DNA from: Deinococcus budaensis
GTDB lineage: Bacteria; Deinococcota; Deinococci; Deinococcales; Deinococcaceae
DNA: 64,000 nucleotides
NCBI RefSeq assembly: GCF_014201885.1
Contig: NZ_JACHFN010000003.1
Location: 1-64,000 of the forward strand
Direction: 5' to 3'
Shown here in pieces: positions 12,982-33,841 of this stretch; positions within the stretch are counted from its first letter, which is position 1, and every line of letters starts with the position of its first letter. The position numbers were made by a program, and so were the translations under genes. The notes below the pieces were generated by a model. The model had not been told where the DNA came from. It searched no databases and saw only the letters and a list, made by a program, of their open reading frames with translations.

Positions 12982-13430
12982 GTGACTTCGCCTCCCTCCT
13001 CTCCCCCCACCCAGGAGCAGGTCGGGCGGTTTCTGGCGAGCATGTGGCGCTTTCACCGCAGGCTCAAGCAGGAACTCGACCCCCTCCTGACCGCCCGGCA
13101 CGGCATCGACGCGCGCAAGTTCCTGATCCTGCGCGCCATCCAGGCCGGGCAGCAGTACCCGACCCTGCTGTCCGAGCACCTCCAGATTCCGGCCACGCTG
13201 CTCAGCCGCTACCTCGACCAGCTCACCAAGGGGGGCCTGATCGAGCGCCGCCTGGACGCGCAGGACTCGCGCCGCACCTGCCTGAGCCTGACCCCGGCCG
13301 GGCAGGAGGTCGTTCGCGACACCCTGGACACCGTCTACAGCCTCACGGGCGCGCGGCTGACCCAACTCGACCCCCAGATCCTGCCCGCCTTGCTGGGCGC
13401 CCTGGAACTTCTGACGCACGAGGACCCCGC

Positions 13431-13434
<4 letters not shown>
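12982..13434 (+). CDS. MarR-family transcriptional regulator
   Basis: A 150-residue winged-helix regulator. The recognition region is [19 protein letters not shown], followed by [16 protein letters not shown], the D-x-R-x4-type wing of MarR proteins, and [10 protein letters not shown]- and C-terminal helices for dimerisation are present. The start is GTG at 12982, 6 bases after the -10 box, so the message is probably leaderless. Its stop overlaps the ATG of the DHA2 exporter by 4 bases (ATGA). Such pairs usually work with a ligand that is also a substrate of the exporter; the ligand is unknown. Confidence 0.92.
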
Positions 13435-15503
<2,069 letters not shown>

Positions 15504-15522
15504 CCCCCCCGCTTGCCCCCCC

Positions 15523-15550
15523 AGCCCTCTCCCCGGTGGAGGGGGCTTTG
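15523..15550 (+). terminator. Intrinsic terminator after the exporter gene
   Basis: A 10-bp stem (15523-15532 with 15538-15547, one G-T pair), a 5-base loop and a short T tail (TTTG) lie 20 bases after the stop codon. Confidence 0.75.
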
Positions 15551-15595
15551 TCCTATCCGCCGGAACTTGCCCGGACTTCCCGCCGTAACTGGGGC

Positions 15596-15760
15596 ATGAC
15601 CAAGCGAACGCGGAGGGGACAACGGCCAGCGGGACTTGCTCTGGGACTGGGGCTGGCTGTTGGGGTAGGCGCCGGCGTGGCGACGGCGAATCCCGTGATC
15701 GGTCTGGGGGTGGGTCTGGCCCTCGCAGTCGCGCTGGGGCGGCGGGGGCGCCAGGGCTGA
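15596..15760 (+). CDS. Small glycine-rich membrane protein
   Basis: A 54-residue protein: a basic start ([11 protein letters not shown]), then one long hydrophobic Gly/Ala/Val/Leu stretch of about 35 residues that could cross the membrane once or twice, and a short basic end (GRRGRQG). I do not recognise the family. No Shine-Dalgarno site is evident; TAACTG at 15586-15591 is close to the ATG. The open frame extends further up, but that includes the terminator hairpin. Confidence 0.45.
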   Translation: MTKRTRRGQRPAGLALGLGLAVGVGAGVATANPVIGLGVGLALAVALGRRGRQG

Positions 15761-15781
15761 GACGGCTTCCCCGACCCGCCG

Positions 15782-15787
15782 TATACT
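15782..15787 (+). promoter_or_regulatory. -10 box of the Asp23-DAK2 operon
   Basis: TATACT lies 10 bases before the GTG at 15798. The -35 region is weak. Confidence 0.55.
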
Positions 15788-15797
15788 CGCCCTTACT

Positions 15798-16122
15798 GTG
15801 ACTGGCTCCATCGTTGTGACTGAGGCGGCGCTCGCCTCGCTGATCGGGCTGACCGCCCACGAGATTCCGGGGGTGGTCGGCATGGCTCCCGCCAACCTCA
15901 AAGAAGGCCTCTCGCGTGTGCTGGGGCGCGCCAACGCCCGCGAAGGCGTGGTGGTGGGCCGCGAAGGCGAGGGCTACACCGCCGACCTGTACGTGGTCGT
16001 GGCCTACGGGGTGAGCATCCCGACCGTCGCGCGCAACATCACCGAGCGGGTGGAGCACGTCGCCCGCACCCAGGCGGGCATCGACCTCAAAGCCACGCGC
16101 GTCCACGCGGTGGGGGTGCAGC

Positions 16123-16130
<8 letters not shown>
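15798..16130 (+). CDS. Asp23/Gls24 family protein
   Basis: A 110-residue protein matching the Asp23/Gls24 domain: [20 protein letters not shown] at the start, a short beta core ([19 protein letters not shown]), and the final [14 protein letters not shown] region. In Gram-positive bacteria Asp23 proteins are membrane-associated envelope-stress proteins, and a copy commonly lies directly before the DAK2 kinase gene, as here. The start is GTG with a TATACT box 10 bases upstream. The end overlaps the next gene by 8 bases. Confidence 0.88.
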
Positions 16131-17754
<1,624 letters not shown>

Positions 17755-17773
17755 GCAGAAGGCAAACTGCGGA

Positions 17774-17826
17774 GGGCAGAAGGCCAGGAGCGTCTCGGCG
17801 CCCTTGGCCTTCTGTTTTCTGCCCTC
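17774..17826 (+). terminator. Long imperfect hairpin after fakA
   Basis: AGAAGGCCA (17778-17786) pairs with TGGCCTTCT (17805-17813), with outer AGGGCAG and CTGCCCT pairing around it. A TTTT run lies within the right arm. It probably ends the Asp23-fakA transcript. Confidence 0.65.
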
Positions 17827-17883
17827 AGCGACTTCCGTAAGTGGTCCATTCTCTCAACCAGTCCATGACGGGCCTCTGGAAGG

Positions 17884-18069
17884 TCACCCTATACGGCCCA
17901 GTATGTAAATCAATGCCATCAGGCCGAGCATCGCCAGAACGCTCAAGACGATCAAAGTTTTTCCAATAACTTTTTGCCTATGTCCCCGTTCCTGACGCCC
18001 GAAGGTCCAGAGGACCGCCCCCAGAATCAGGGAGACGAGGCCGAATACCACCAGGATCGTAATACCCAT
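17884..18069 (-). CDS. Small membrane protein, two predicted helices
   Basis: A 61-residue protein with two hydrophobic helices (about residues 2-22 and 38-58) joined by a basic loop (GRQERGHRQKVIGK). I do not recognise the family. Base composition here is clearly more AT-rich than the neighbours, with Ile, Phe and Lys codons using A/T third positions, which suggests recent acquisition or weak codon adaptation. The frame can start at a GTG at 18090; the ATG at 18069 is preferred because TATCTT lies 9 bases before it on the minus strand. Confidence 0.5.
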   Translation of the reverse strand: MGITILVVFGLVSLILGAVLWTFGRQERGHRQKVIGKTLIVLSVLAMLGLMALIYILGRIG

Positions 18070-18099
18070 AAATGATTTAAGATAGAGCACCGTCTTGAA

Positions 18100-19113
18100 T
18101 CAAGTCGCGGCGCTTTCAGCGTCTGTGAACACGTCCAAAGGCAAAAAAGCGCTCACCGTGTAGTTCGGCGCGTCCACGATCTGGCTGATCTTGAGGTCCA
18201 CGCAGGCGCTCGACAGGACGTAAGCCTCCTCCAGCGTCAGGCCGCGCGCCTCCAGCCGCCGCAACATGGGGCGCAGGGCAAGCCGGGCCGCCTCCATCAG
18301 GTCGGGGTGGTGGCCGGTCGTGGCGTGCCAGCGGGTGCTGCTGCCGCCGTGGGTCGGCGTGAGGAACTCGGGGGTGGAGATATTAGCTCCGCGCTCCAGC
18401 CCGAAGCGCAGCGTGACCTCTCCCGCGCACTCGATTCCGGTGCCGCTCAGCTCGCCGTCGCCCTGCGCCGCGTGCAGGTCGCCCACCGAGAACAGGGCGC
18501 CCGCGACCTCGACCGGCAGCCAGAGCGTGCTCCCCGCCACGAGTTGCCGGATGTCCATGTTGCCGCCCACCGAGCGGGGTGGGGCGGTAGGGTGCGGCCC
18601 CAGGGCGGCGGGGGCGACCCCCAGCACGCCGGGAAAGGGCGCCAGCGGCACCCGGAGGCCGGGGCGAAAGTCGGCGTGCGTTCCGGCCCGCAGGTCCCAC
18701 AGGTGGGTGTAGGGCTGAAGACCCTCGGCCGCCAGCGCGGCGTCGAGCAGGCCGATCCCGTTCGGCCGGCAGCCGGTCCAGCCCCAGTCGGCCGTCCGCA
18801 CCTCCCGCAGCTCGACCCGCAGGGCGTCGCCCGGCTCGGCGCCCTCCACATACACCGGGCCGGTCAGCGGGTGCCCGCGCGGGGCCTCACGCTGGGGGTA
18901 GGCGTCGGCAGCGGCGAGGGCGACGAGGGCAGCGGGGCCAGGCAGCTCGCCCGCCGCCGCCCGCCGGGCCACGTTGCCGTCGGAGGCGTCGAGGGTCCCG
19001 AAGGTGACGGTCTCGCCAGGGCGCACGTGCAGCGCCGGGGGCAGGTCGCGGTTCCAGACGGTGTGGATGGCCGCGCTGCGGGAAGCAGGGGTGCCGAGGT
19101 GGTGGTCGCTCAC
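18100..19113 (-). CDS. Acetamidase/formamidase family protein
   Basis: A 337-residue protein of the FmdA/AmdA family. Signatures: PGETVTFGTLDASDGNV near the N-terminus, LTGPVYVEGAEPGDALRVEL, the metal-site region SVGGNMDIRQL, GDLHAAQGDGELSGTGIE, and the C-terminal VDLKISQIVDAPNYTVSAFL. Enzymes of this family hydrolyse formamide or short amides to ammonia and the acid. The GTG start at 19113 is chosen because TACCCT (19121-19126, minus strand) lies exactly 7 bases before it; the longer frame is antisense to murF. Divergent from murF. Confidence 0.9.
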   Translation of the reverse strand: MSDHHLGTPASRSAAIHTVWNRDLPPALHVRPGETVTFGTLDASDGNVARRAAAGELPGPAALVALAAADAYPQREAPRGHPLTGPVYVEGAEPGDALRVELREVRTADWGWTGCRPNGIGLLDAALAAEGLQPYTHLWDLRAGTHADFRPGLRVPLAPFPGVLGVAPAALGPHPTAPPRSVGGNMDIRQLVAGSTLWLPVEVAGALFSVGDLHAAQGDGELSGTGIECAGEVTLRFGLERGANISTPEFLTPTHGGSSTRWHATTGHHPDLMEAARLALRPMLRRLEARGLTLEEAYVLSSACVDLKISQIVDAPNYTVSAFLPLDVFTDAESAAT

Positions 19114-19157
19114 GCCCTCCAGGGTACGGTGCCCCACGCGGCAGGTATCCTCCGCCC

Positions 19158-20462
<1,305 letters not shown>

Positions 20463-20908
20463 AGGTGCGCCCGTTCCCAGACCCCGGGCGGAAAGTTCCA
20501 GGGGGCGCGGTGATCATTCGCCGCGCAGAACTCGGCCAGGGGGACCTCCAGGTCGAGCACCTCGGCCCGCCACCCGGCGTCCAGGGCCAGATAGGCGGCC
20601 CGGTGCCCGGCCAGCAACTCCGCCTCGGGCACGTAGCCCTGCGCATCAAAGGCGGTGAGACCATCCGTGACGTAGACGTGGCTCCCGCCGCAGCCTGGTG
20701 CCGGACGGATGAACCGGGGCCGGAAACCCGAGCGCGGATAGGCGTCCAGAAACGCGAAGGCGAGCACATGACACGCGCCCGCCGCGAAGAAGGGGAGGTC
20801 CGGGCGGCGCCAGCTCAGGGCCACGTCGCGCTTCTCCTCGGGGGTCCGCCGCAACGCGGTGATGGGGAACCTCATGCCCCACAGCATACTTTCCTGAACA
20901 ATCGGCCC

Positions 20909-21643
20909 ATGCGCCCCCTGCTGCTGACCCCCCTGCTGCTCCTCGCCGCCTGCGCCCCCGCGACCACCTCCCGCACGCCCGCTCCGGCCTTCAGCGCCGC
21001 CTTCGCGCCGGAGGGGGTGGCCTGGGTCTGGGTGGACGCGGGCAAAGCCTGCGTGGCCCGCGCGCCCTCGTACCGCGCGGTCTGTCCCCGGCTGCCGGGG
21101 GCGGCGGTCGGGGTCGGCTGGAACGGGGGGGACGCCTGGGCCGCGTTGCCGGGTGCGGGGCTGCTCGTCACGCTCGACCGGGCGGCGCGCTCGGTGCCCG
21201 CAGGCCGGGTGGTGGCCCTGTCGAACACCCGCGCCTACCGCGAGGACGGCAGCGCGGTGACCTTTGCCGGAGCGCCCGCGACCGGCGTCCCCGGCGCCCC
21301 CTCGGCCGCGATCACGGGCGGCGACGGCCAGGACTACGTCCTCCTGGCCGGGGCGCTGCGGCGGGTGGCGGACGGCGCGGTGATCGAGACGGCGGCCGGG
21401 CCGCTGCTTCAGGCCACGCCGGGCGGCGCGCGGTCGGCGGACGTGGCGGGCGTGGTCACCCCGAGCGGCACCTACCGCCTGACGGGCGGCACGTTGCAGC
21501 GCCTCGACGCGGCGGGGCGGGTGCTGGCGAGCGTGCCGCATGGCCCGGGGCGCGTCGGGGTGGTGGGGGGCGACGTGGTGACCGTCTCGCCGGGAGGCGC
21601 AGTGGGCATCTTCGGCGTGGACCTGACCCCGGTCCGCCGTTAG
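20909..21643 (+). CDS. Predicted lipoprotein of unknown function
   Basis: A 244-residue protein. The first 15 residues (MRPLLLTPLLLLAAC) are a lipoprotein signal with the lipobox Leu-Ala-Ala-Cys, so the mature protein is anchored from Cys15. The rest is Gly/Ala/Val-rich with repeated short strands (for example GVGWNGGDAWAALPGAG and GVVTPSGTYRLTGGTLQRL), suggesting a beta-propeller or similar all-beta fold. No enzyme motif is visible. Divergent from the hypothetical gene at 20875 with a 33-base gap. Confidence 0.7.
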   Translation: MRPLLLTPLLLLAACAPATTSRTPAPAFSAAFAPEGVAWVWVDAGKACVARAPSYRAVCPRLPGAAVGVGWNGGDAWAALPGAGLLVTLDRAARSVPAGRVVALSNTRAYREDGSAVTFAGAPATGVPGAPSAAITGGDGQDYVLLAGALRRVADGAVIETAAGPLLQATPGGARSADVAGVVTPSGTYRLTGGTLQRLDAAGRVLASVPHGPGRVGVVGGDVVTVSPGGAVGIFGVDLTPVRR

Positions 21644-21787
21644 CGCGGGGCGCTTCCCGCTGCGCCGACCCGTCTTCATCTTCCGGGGGCATCTCCACCC
21701 AACGGGCCGCCGGGCCGCGCCACCCAGAAAGGCGCGTGTCAGGCGGCGTTGTGGCGTTGTCAGAGTTCGGTGACGGGGGGGGTGGTT

Positions 21788-21804
21788 GCATGAGCCGTTC
21801 ATGC
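21788..21804. promoter_or_regulatory. Inverted repeat in the pilM upstream region
   Basis: GCATGA-GCCGT-TCATGC, six-base arms with a 5-base gap, lies about 105 bases before pilM in a 266-base gap with no other gene. It could be an operator for the pilus operon; nothing else supports this. Confidence 0.3.
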
Positions 21805-21909
21805 GGCCCGAACCTTTTCTTTGTCCTGTCCAGCCCGCCGTCCACGCTGTCAGGCAAGTGTTGGCCTCGATGAGAAGAAGTTAACATCCGCCGGACGCCT
21901 GGAGGGAGA

Positions 21910-23077
<1,168 letters not shown>

Positions 23078-23085
<8 letters not shown>

Positions 23086-23791
23086 GATCAACCTGCTGCC
23101 GCAGGCGGACCGCCGCCGCAGCGGCTCCGGCGGGGACGGCTGGAAGCTCGCGGCCCTGGCGCTGCTGCCGCTGACCGCCGCCGCCATCCTGGTTCCCGAG
23201 TGGCTGGTCAGTCACCAGATCGGCAAGTTGCGCGACGAGCAGGCGCTGCTTCAGGGCGAGATCGCCGCGCTGACCCCCACCAAGCAGAAACACGACGAGC
23301 TGCTGGCGACCCGCCGCACCCTGGAGGGCGTCACGGCGGTCGCCCAGACGCTGCGGGACGCCAAGACCTACTGGACCAACGACGTGGCGGCCTTTTCGGC
23401 GCAGCTCCCCAGTGGGGGCGGCGTGGCCGTGACCTCCATGAACGTCAAGCCGCTCGACGCGGGCGCGCTGACCAGCCTGCAACAGGGCGGCGTCTACGCC
23501 GGAAAGAACGTGGTGCGCGAGTTCGACCTCTCGGGCACCGCCCGCAGCCAGCAGTCGGTGGTGAATTTCCTGAACGCCTTCGAGAACAGCCCCAACTTCG
23601 CCGTGAACTTCCGCAGCCTGCAAGAGGAGGGCGAGACGGGCCGCTACACCTTCGCCGCCTCGGTCGGGCTGGTGGGCGCGGCCCCGGCCCCCGCTGCCGG
23701 GACCCCGGCCGGGACCCCAGCAGGGACCGCAGACGCCGCAGCGGCCCCCGCCCCCGCCACCCCCGCCGACGGAGGCAGCGATGTCCGTTAA
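23078..23791 (+). CDS. pilN: PilN-like pilus alignment protein
   Basis: A 237-residue bitopic membrane protein. The short cytoplasmic start MVEINLLPQADRR is the conserved INLLP peptide that docks into PilM. One transmembrane helix follows (about residues 23-45), then a coiled coil (LRDEQALLQGEIAALTPTK) and a periplasmic ferredoxin-like region. The last 35 residues are Pro/Ala-rich, including a PAGTPAGTPAGTA repeat. Overlaps pilM by 8 bases and pilO by 11. Confidence 0.9.
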
Positions 23792-24424
23792 GCTCGCGCC
23801 CCGGTCACTCTTTTTCGCGGTGCTGGCCGCCTGCGTGCTGGGGCTGCTGGGCTGGTACCTGCTGCGCTTCCAGGCCCGTCAGCAGGAGATCACCCAGATT
23901 CAGGGCGAGCTGGACACCACCCGCCTGACCGCTGCGGCCTACCGCGCCGCGCAGCGCGACCTGCCCGAGCTGGAGGCGACGGTCGCCCGGCTGGAGGTCG
24001 AACGCGACGCCTTCTTGCGCGCCCTGCCCGCCACCGCGCAATTCGGCACCGTGCTGGATGAGGTGCGGCGCAACGTCAGCGCGGCGGGGGCGGAACTGAC
24101 CACCTTCACCGTGCAGAGCGGGGCGGGCGAGGGCCTGCCGGGCGGCGTGCGGCCCATCAACCTGAACCTGGGCGTGAGCGGCCAGTTTGCCCAGGTGTTC
24201 CGGGCGCTGCGGTCGCTGGAAACCATGAACCGCTTTGCCAATGTCGGCGGCGTGGGGCTGCAACTGCCCCAGGCCACGTCCTACAACCCCACGCTGGAGG
24301 GCACCCTGAACCTCACGGTCTATACCTTCGATCCGCAGGCGGCCCAGGGCGGCACCCCGGGGACGGGCGGCGCGGCCCCCGAGGCCCCCGCCGCTCCTCC
24401 CGCCGCGCCCGAGGGAGGCGTCCA

Positions 24425-24428
<4 letters not shown>
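23781..24428 (+). CDS. pilO: PilO-like pilus alignment protein
   Basis: A 215-residue bitopic protein with a transmembrane helix at about residues 8-28, a coiled coil (about 30-75), and a globular region with LGVSGQFAQVFRALRSLETMNRF near residue 130-150, typical of PilO. The C-terminus is Pro/Ala-rich. PilO dimerises with PilN to form the periplasmic part of the type IV pilus alignment complex. Its stop overlaps the GTG start of the next gene (GTGA). Confidence 0.88.
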
Positions 24429-27996
<3,568 letters not shown>

Positions 27997-28020
27997 CGCG
28001 CCGCCGTTCGCCTCGCCTCT

Positions 28021-28053
28021 CACGCGCCCCCCACTCCGGGGGCGTGTTTGTTT
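28021..28053 (+). terminator. Intrinsic terminator of the pil operon
   Basis: CGCCCCC (28025-28031) pairs with GGGGGCG (28038-28044), followed by TGTTTGTTTG. It separates the pil operon from the aro genes. Confidence 0.75.
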
Positions 28054-28087
28054 GGGCAGGCCCCGCCAGGGCCGCCCGGTGCGGCGC

Positions 28088-28093
28088 TACAGT
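28088..28093 (+). promoter_or_regulatory. -10 box of the aroC leader transcript
   Basis: TACAGT lies 6 bases before the ATG at 28100, identical in sequence and spacing to the box before the cysS leader peptide. Confidence 0.55.
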
Positions 28094-28099
28094 CGCCCC

Positions 28100-28158
28100 A
28101 TGACCCCCACGCCGCTCCAGGCCGCCCGCCTCCTCCCCCGCCCCCGTCCGGCGGCCGC

Positions 28159-28162
<4 letters not shown>
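28100..28162 (+). CDS. Leaderless upstream ORF overlapping aroC
   Basis: A 20-codon ORF starts MTPTPLQAARL, ends in a Pro/Arg/Ala run (PRPRPAAA), and stops with TGA. That TGA (28160-28162) overlaps the ATG of aroC (28159-28161) in the ATGA arrangement. The -10 box at 28088 predicts that the mRNA begins at this ATG. The ORF would bring ribosomes to aroC by termination-reinitiation, giving aroC translation without its own strong site. It contains no aromatic codons, so attenuation by Trp, Phe or Tyr is not indicated. Whether the peptide itself matters is unknown. Confidence 0.55.
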
Positions 28163-29307
<1,145 letters not shown>

Positions 29308-29428
29308 CCTGGCCCTTCCCCTCGCCCCCAGGATCGAGGCGGCGCTGGAGGCCGCCTTGCGATAGCCCGACGTGCCGGAGGGTGTGCCCGTCACGCTGCC
29401 CGGGGGGCTTTCCTCTAGACTGTCCCCC

Positions 29429-30023
<595 letters not shown>

Positions 30024-30037
<14 letters not shown>

Positions 30038-31079
30038 GGTCGGCGGCCAGCGAGCCTACCCGGTGACGGTCGGCCCCGGCCTGCTCGCGGGGGTGCGGGT
30101 GCCCGAATCACAGGTCGCGCTGATCCACCCGGCGGACCTGCCCCCGGCGTTCGTGGCGGCGGCGCAGGCGGCCCTGTCTCCCCTGGTGACCGTCGAGGTG
30201 CCGGCCCGGGACGATTGCAAGACGCTGGCGGTGTATGCGGACGTGCTCTCGCGGCTGGCGGCGGCGAACCTCCCCCGGGACGGGGCGGTGGTCGGGCTGG
30301 GCGGCGGCGCGGCGACCGACCTCGCGGGCTTCGTGGCGGCAAGCCACCTGCGCGGGGTCGCCTTTTACACCCTGCCCACCACCTTGCTGGGCATGGTGGA
30401 CGCGGCGGTGGGCGGCAAGACGGGCGTGAACCTGCCCGAGGGCAAGAATCTGGTCGGCGCCTTCTGGCCGCCGCGCGCCGTGTGGTGCGACACCGACACC
30501 CTGGGCACCCTGCCCCCCGAAGTCTTCCGCGAGGGCGCCGCCGAGGTGTACAAACACGGATTGATCGCGGACCCCAGCCTGCTGGCCCGCGTCCTCTCGC
30601 CCGACTTCCGGCCCGGTGGCCCCCATCTGGAACCCACCCTCGCGGACGCCGTCCGGGTCAAGGCGGACGTGGTGACCCGCGACCCGACCGAGCAGGGCGA
30701 GCGTGCCTTTCTCAACTTCGGCCACACGCTGGCGCACGCGCTGGAGGCCGCGACCCTTCACGCGGTCCCGCACGGCGAGGCGGTCGGGTACGGGATGCAC
30801 TACGCGGCGCGGCTCAGCCGGGCGCTGGGCGGCGCGGACCTGACCGGGCACACCCTGGCCTTCTTGCGCTGGCAGCGGCCCCGGCCCCTTCCGGCCCTCG
30901 CGTTCGACGACGTGTGGCCCTACATGGCCCGCGACAAAAAGGCCGATTCGGAAGGCGTGCGCTTTGTGCTGCTGCATGACCTCGCGCGGCCCTACCTGAG
31001 CCGGGTGCCGGAGGACGTGCTGCGGCGGGAGTACGGCGGCTGGCAGGCCGACCTCTCGCCCCTTCTCATGGCCCCCTGA
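30024..31079 (+). CDS. aroB: 3-dehydroquinate synthase
   Basis: A 351-residue enzyme for the second step of the shikimate pathway. NAD-binding segment [21 protein letters not shown], then [26 protein letters not shown], the metal-binding Glu and His in [14 protein letters not shown], and [11 protein letters not shown] and [10 protein letters not shown] provide the further ligands. The start is GTG at 30024, which overlaps the end of aroK by 14 bases, so the two are translationally coupled as in many bacteria. Confidence 0.95.
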
Positions 31080-31104
31080 GCACCCACCCTGTTACGCTGC
31101 CCGC

Positions 31105-31536
31105 ATGATTCTCGTCCTGAACGGCCCGAATCTGAACCGCCTCGGCCTGCGCGAACCCGGCGTGTACGGCTCGCAGACGCTCGAAGACCTGGAGCGGCTG
31201 TGTGAGGAATGGGGCGCGGAACTCGGCGTGCCCGTCACCTGCCGTCAGAACAATTACGAGGGGCAATTGCTGGAGTGGATTCAGGACGCGGAAGCCCACG
31301 GCTTCAGCGGCATCGTGCTCAATCCCGGTGCGCTGACCCACTATTCCTACGCCCTGCGCGACGCGATCGCCGGGCAGCCCCTCCCGGTGGTCGAGGTCCA
31401 CATCTCCAACGTGGACGCCCGCGAGGAGTTCCGGCACCGGTCCGTGACAGCGGCGGTCTGCAAGGGGAAAATCAGCGGCCTGGGCTTGCTGGGCTACCGG
31501 CTGGCGCTGGAAGCCCTGACCGAGGGGACCGCGTGA
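31105..31536 (+). CDS. aroQ: Type II 3-dehydroquinate dehydratase
   Basis: A 143-residue flavodoxin-like enzyme that forms dodecamers in characterised members. It starts MILVLNGPNLNRLGLREPGVYG, with the catalytic Arg and Tyr of the lid region. CRQNNYEGQLLEWIQDA, GIVLNPGALTHYSYALRDAI and VEVHISNVDAREEFRHRS follow, containing the catalytic His. TACGCT (31093-31098) lies 6 bases before the ATG. Its stop overlaps the GTG start of the esterase gene. Third pathway step, after aroB. Confidence 0.96.
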   Translation: MILVLNGPNLNRLGLREPGVYGSQTLEDLERLCEEWGAELGVPVTCRQNNYEGQLLEWIQDAEAHGFSGIVLNPGALTHYSYALRDAIAGQPLPVVEVHISNVDAREEFRHRSVTAAVCKGKISGLGLLGYRLALEALTEGTA

Positions 31537-32348
31537 GCTGGCAGCCCTACGCGGCGAGGCCGGACAGCACCGTGACGGGCACGCTCCTCCAGTGGGAGGG
31601 GGTGGCAGACGAACACCACGCCGCCCGCACCCTGCTTGCCTGGCTGCCGCCCTCGTACGCCGCTGAGCCAGGGCGCCGTTACCCGGCCGTCTACTTCCAC
31701 GACGGCCAGAACGTCTTCGACGCGGCGACGGGCTTCAGCGGCGAGTGGGGCGCGGACGAGACGCTGACCCGGCTCGCGCAGGAGGGCCTGGAGGCCGTCG
31801 CGGTCGGCATCCCCAACGGCGGCGAGCGGAGATTCCACGAGTACAGCGCCGCCCCCACTCCCGAGTTGCCGGACCTGGGCGGGGGCGGCGCGGACGACTA
31901 CGTCGCCTTTTTGTCGGAAACGGTCAAGCCGCTGGTGGACGGCAGCCTGCGGACCCTTCCCGGCCCGGACAGCACGGTCGTGATCGGCTCCAGCATGGGC
32001 GGCCTGGTGAGCCTGCACGCCCTGCTGACCCGCCCGGACGTGTTCGGGCACGCCGGGGTGATGAGTCCGGCCTTCTGGACGGCGCCCGTCGAAGCCTTTA
32101 CCCGCGTGCAGACCAGCCCCACCCCCACGGGGCGAATCTGGCTCGACATCGGCGGGCGGGAAGGCCCCGGCGAGCCTGAGCGCCAGCGCGCCTACTGGCA
32201 AGACGCCCACGCCATGCGCGACCTGCTGCTGGACAAGGGGATGGGCGAGCGGTTGCGCTTCGTGGCCGACCCCCAGGGGACGCACCACGAATCGGCGTGG
32301 GCGGAGCGGTTGCCGGGGGCGCTCAGGTTTTTGCTGGGGGAGGAGTGA
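31533..32348 (+). CDS. Esterase, enterochelin-esterase-like alpha/beta hydrolase
   Basis: A 271-residue protein. RRYPAVYFHDGQNVFDAATGF is the conserved N-terminal segment of the putative esterase family (D-esterase/Fes-like), and VVIGSSMGGLVSLHALL carries the nucleophile Ser. A late FVADPQGTHHESAWAERLPGALRFL segment contains the His-rich catalytic end. No signal peptide is evident, so it is cytoplasmic. The substrate is unknown. Start GTG at 31533, a 4-base overlap with aroQ, so it belongs to the aro transcript although a pathway link is not obvious. Confidence 0.82.
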   Translation: MSWQPYAARPDSTVTGTLLQWEGVADEHHAARTLLAWLPPSYAAEPGRRYPAVYFHDGQNVFDAATGFSGEWGADETLTRLAQEGLEAVAVGIPNGGERRFHEYSAAPTPELPDLGGGGADDYVAFLSETVKPLVDGSLRTLPGPDSTVVIGSSMGGLVSLHALLTRPDVFGHAGVMSPAFWTAPVEAFTRVQTSPTPTGRIWLDIGGREGPGEPERQRAYWQDAHAMRDLLLDKGMGERLRFVADPQGTHHESAWAERLPGALRFLLGEE

Positions 32349-32349
32349 A

Positions 32350-32807
32350 ATGGCGGGTGGAATGAGCAACAAACTCACCGGGCAAATCGGGGAGTTCCTG
32401 GTGTGTGCCGAGCTGGGGCGGCAACTGGACCTTGTTGCGACACCCTTTGCCGGAAACGTGCCCGCTTTCGACCTGCTGGTGGCGGATGAGCAGTGCCGTT
32501 CCATCCCGATTCAGGTCAAGGCAGCCAGGGGCCTTCAGTGGCTGTCTCCCGCGAACAACTGGATTAATCTGGAGGTCGTCGGTACCCGTCAGGTGGACAA
32601 GGGCGACCGACAAGTTGCCCACCCCAACCTGATCTACGTGAGGGCCGCAAAGTCCCCTGGTCCCGTCCACGCAATCCCGACTCCTTTGACGCACGCCTGA
32701 ACGCTTCTCAAATGAAGCACTTCGAGAACAACTGGGACCTTGTTCAGCGCCAGCTTGAGGCGCAGTCCCCGCCCCAAGTGCCCTTGCCCCTCCCCCCTGC
32801 CCTCTGA
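32350..32807 (+). pseudogene. Decayed restriction-endonuclease-fold gene
   Basis: The first 95 or so codons (32350 to about 32640) read GQIGEFLVCAELGRQLDL, FAGNVPAFDLLVADEQ and IPIQVKAARGLQWLS, the D-E-x-K-like core of small nuclease-fold proteins. The frame then slips and stops at 32698. A second frame, from about 32655 to the TGA at 32805, reads NPDSFDARLNASQMKHFENN then WDLVQRQLEAQS, the expected C-terminus. About 30-40 residues between IYV and the C-terminal part appear to be missing. This looks like an internal deletion with a frameshift. Starts two bases after the esterase gene. Confidence 0.7.
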
Positions 32808-32811
32808 TACC

Positions 32812-32842
32812 TTGACCTTTAGTGTTTCGCGCTTGGTAGGGC
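32812..32842 (+). promoter_or_regulatory. Possible rplM-rpsI promoter
   Basis: TTGACC (32812-32817) is followed after 19 bases by TAGGGC (32837-32842). The -10 is poor. The remaining 100-base leader before rplM is GC-rich, with short inverted repeats (for example around 32850-32880), and could host autogenous control; no specific structure is claimed. Confidence 0.35.
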
Positions 32843-32942
32843 CGGAACGACCGGGAGGCACCCGGAGGCGCACGCCTGAAGCTTTCCCCCGAGCGGGGCG
32901 GGGCGCACTCGCAGCCAAATCCCACATTGACGGAGTTCTACG

Positions 32943-33368
<426 letters not shown>

Positions 33369-33370
33369 TC

Positions 33371-33772
<402 letters not shown>

Positions 33773-33786
33773 GCAGCGCTCCCCGC

Positions 33787-33819
33787 AAAGCCCCCTCCCA
33801 GCGCGGAAGGGGGCTTTTT
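33787..33819 (+). terminator. Intrinsic terminator of rplM-rpsI
   Basis: AAAGCCCCCT (33787-33796) pairs with AGGGGGCTTT (33808-33817), loop of 11, T-run to 33819. The flanking A and T tracts make it work in both directions, so it can also end the nfeD gene. Confidence 0.9.
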
Positions 33820-33841
33820 GCGCTGTCTGCCGGGGCGCAGG

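Noticed and set aside
21789..21872. 27-codon ORF upstream of pilM (starts MSRSCGPN)
   Set aside because: There is no -10 box at leaderless spacing, no ribosome binding site and no overlap with pilM. Chance is likely.
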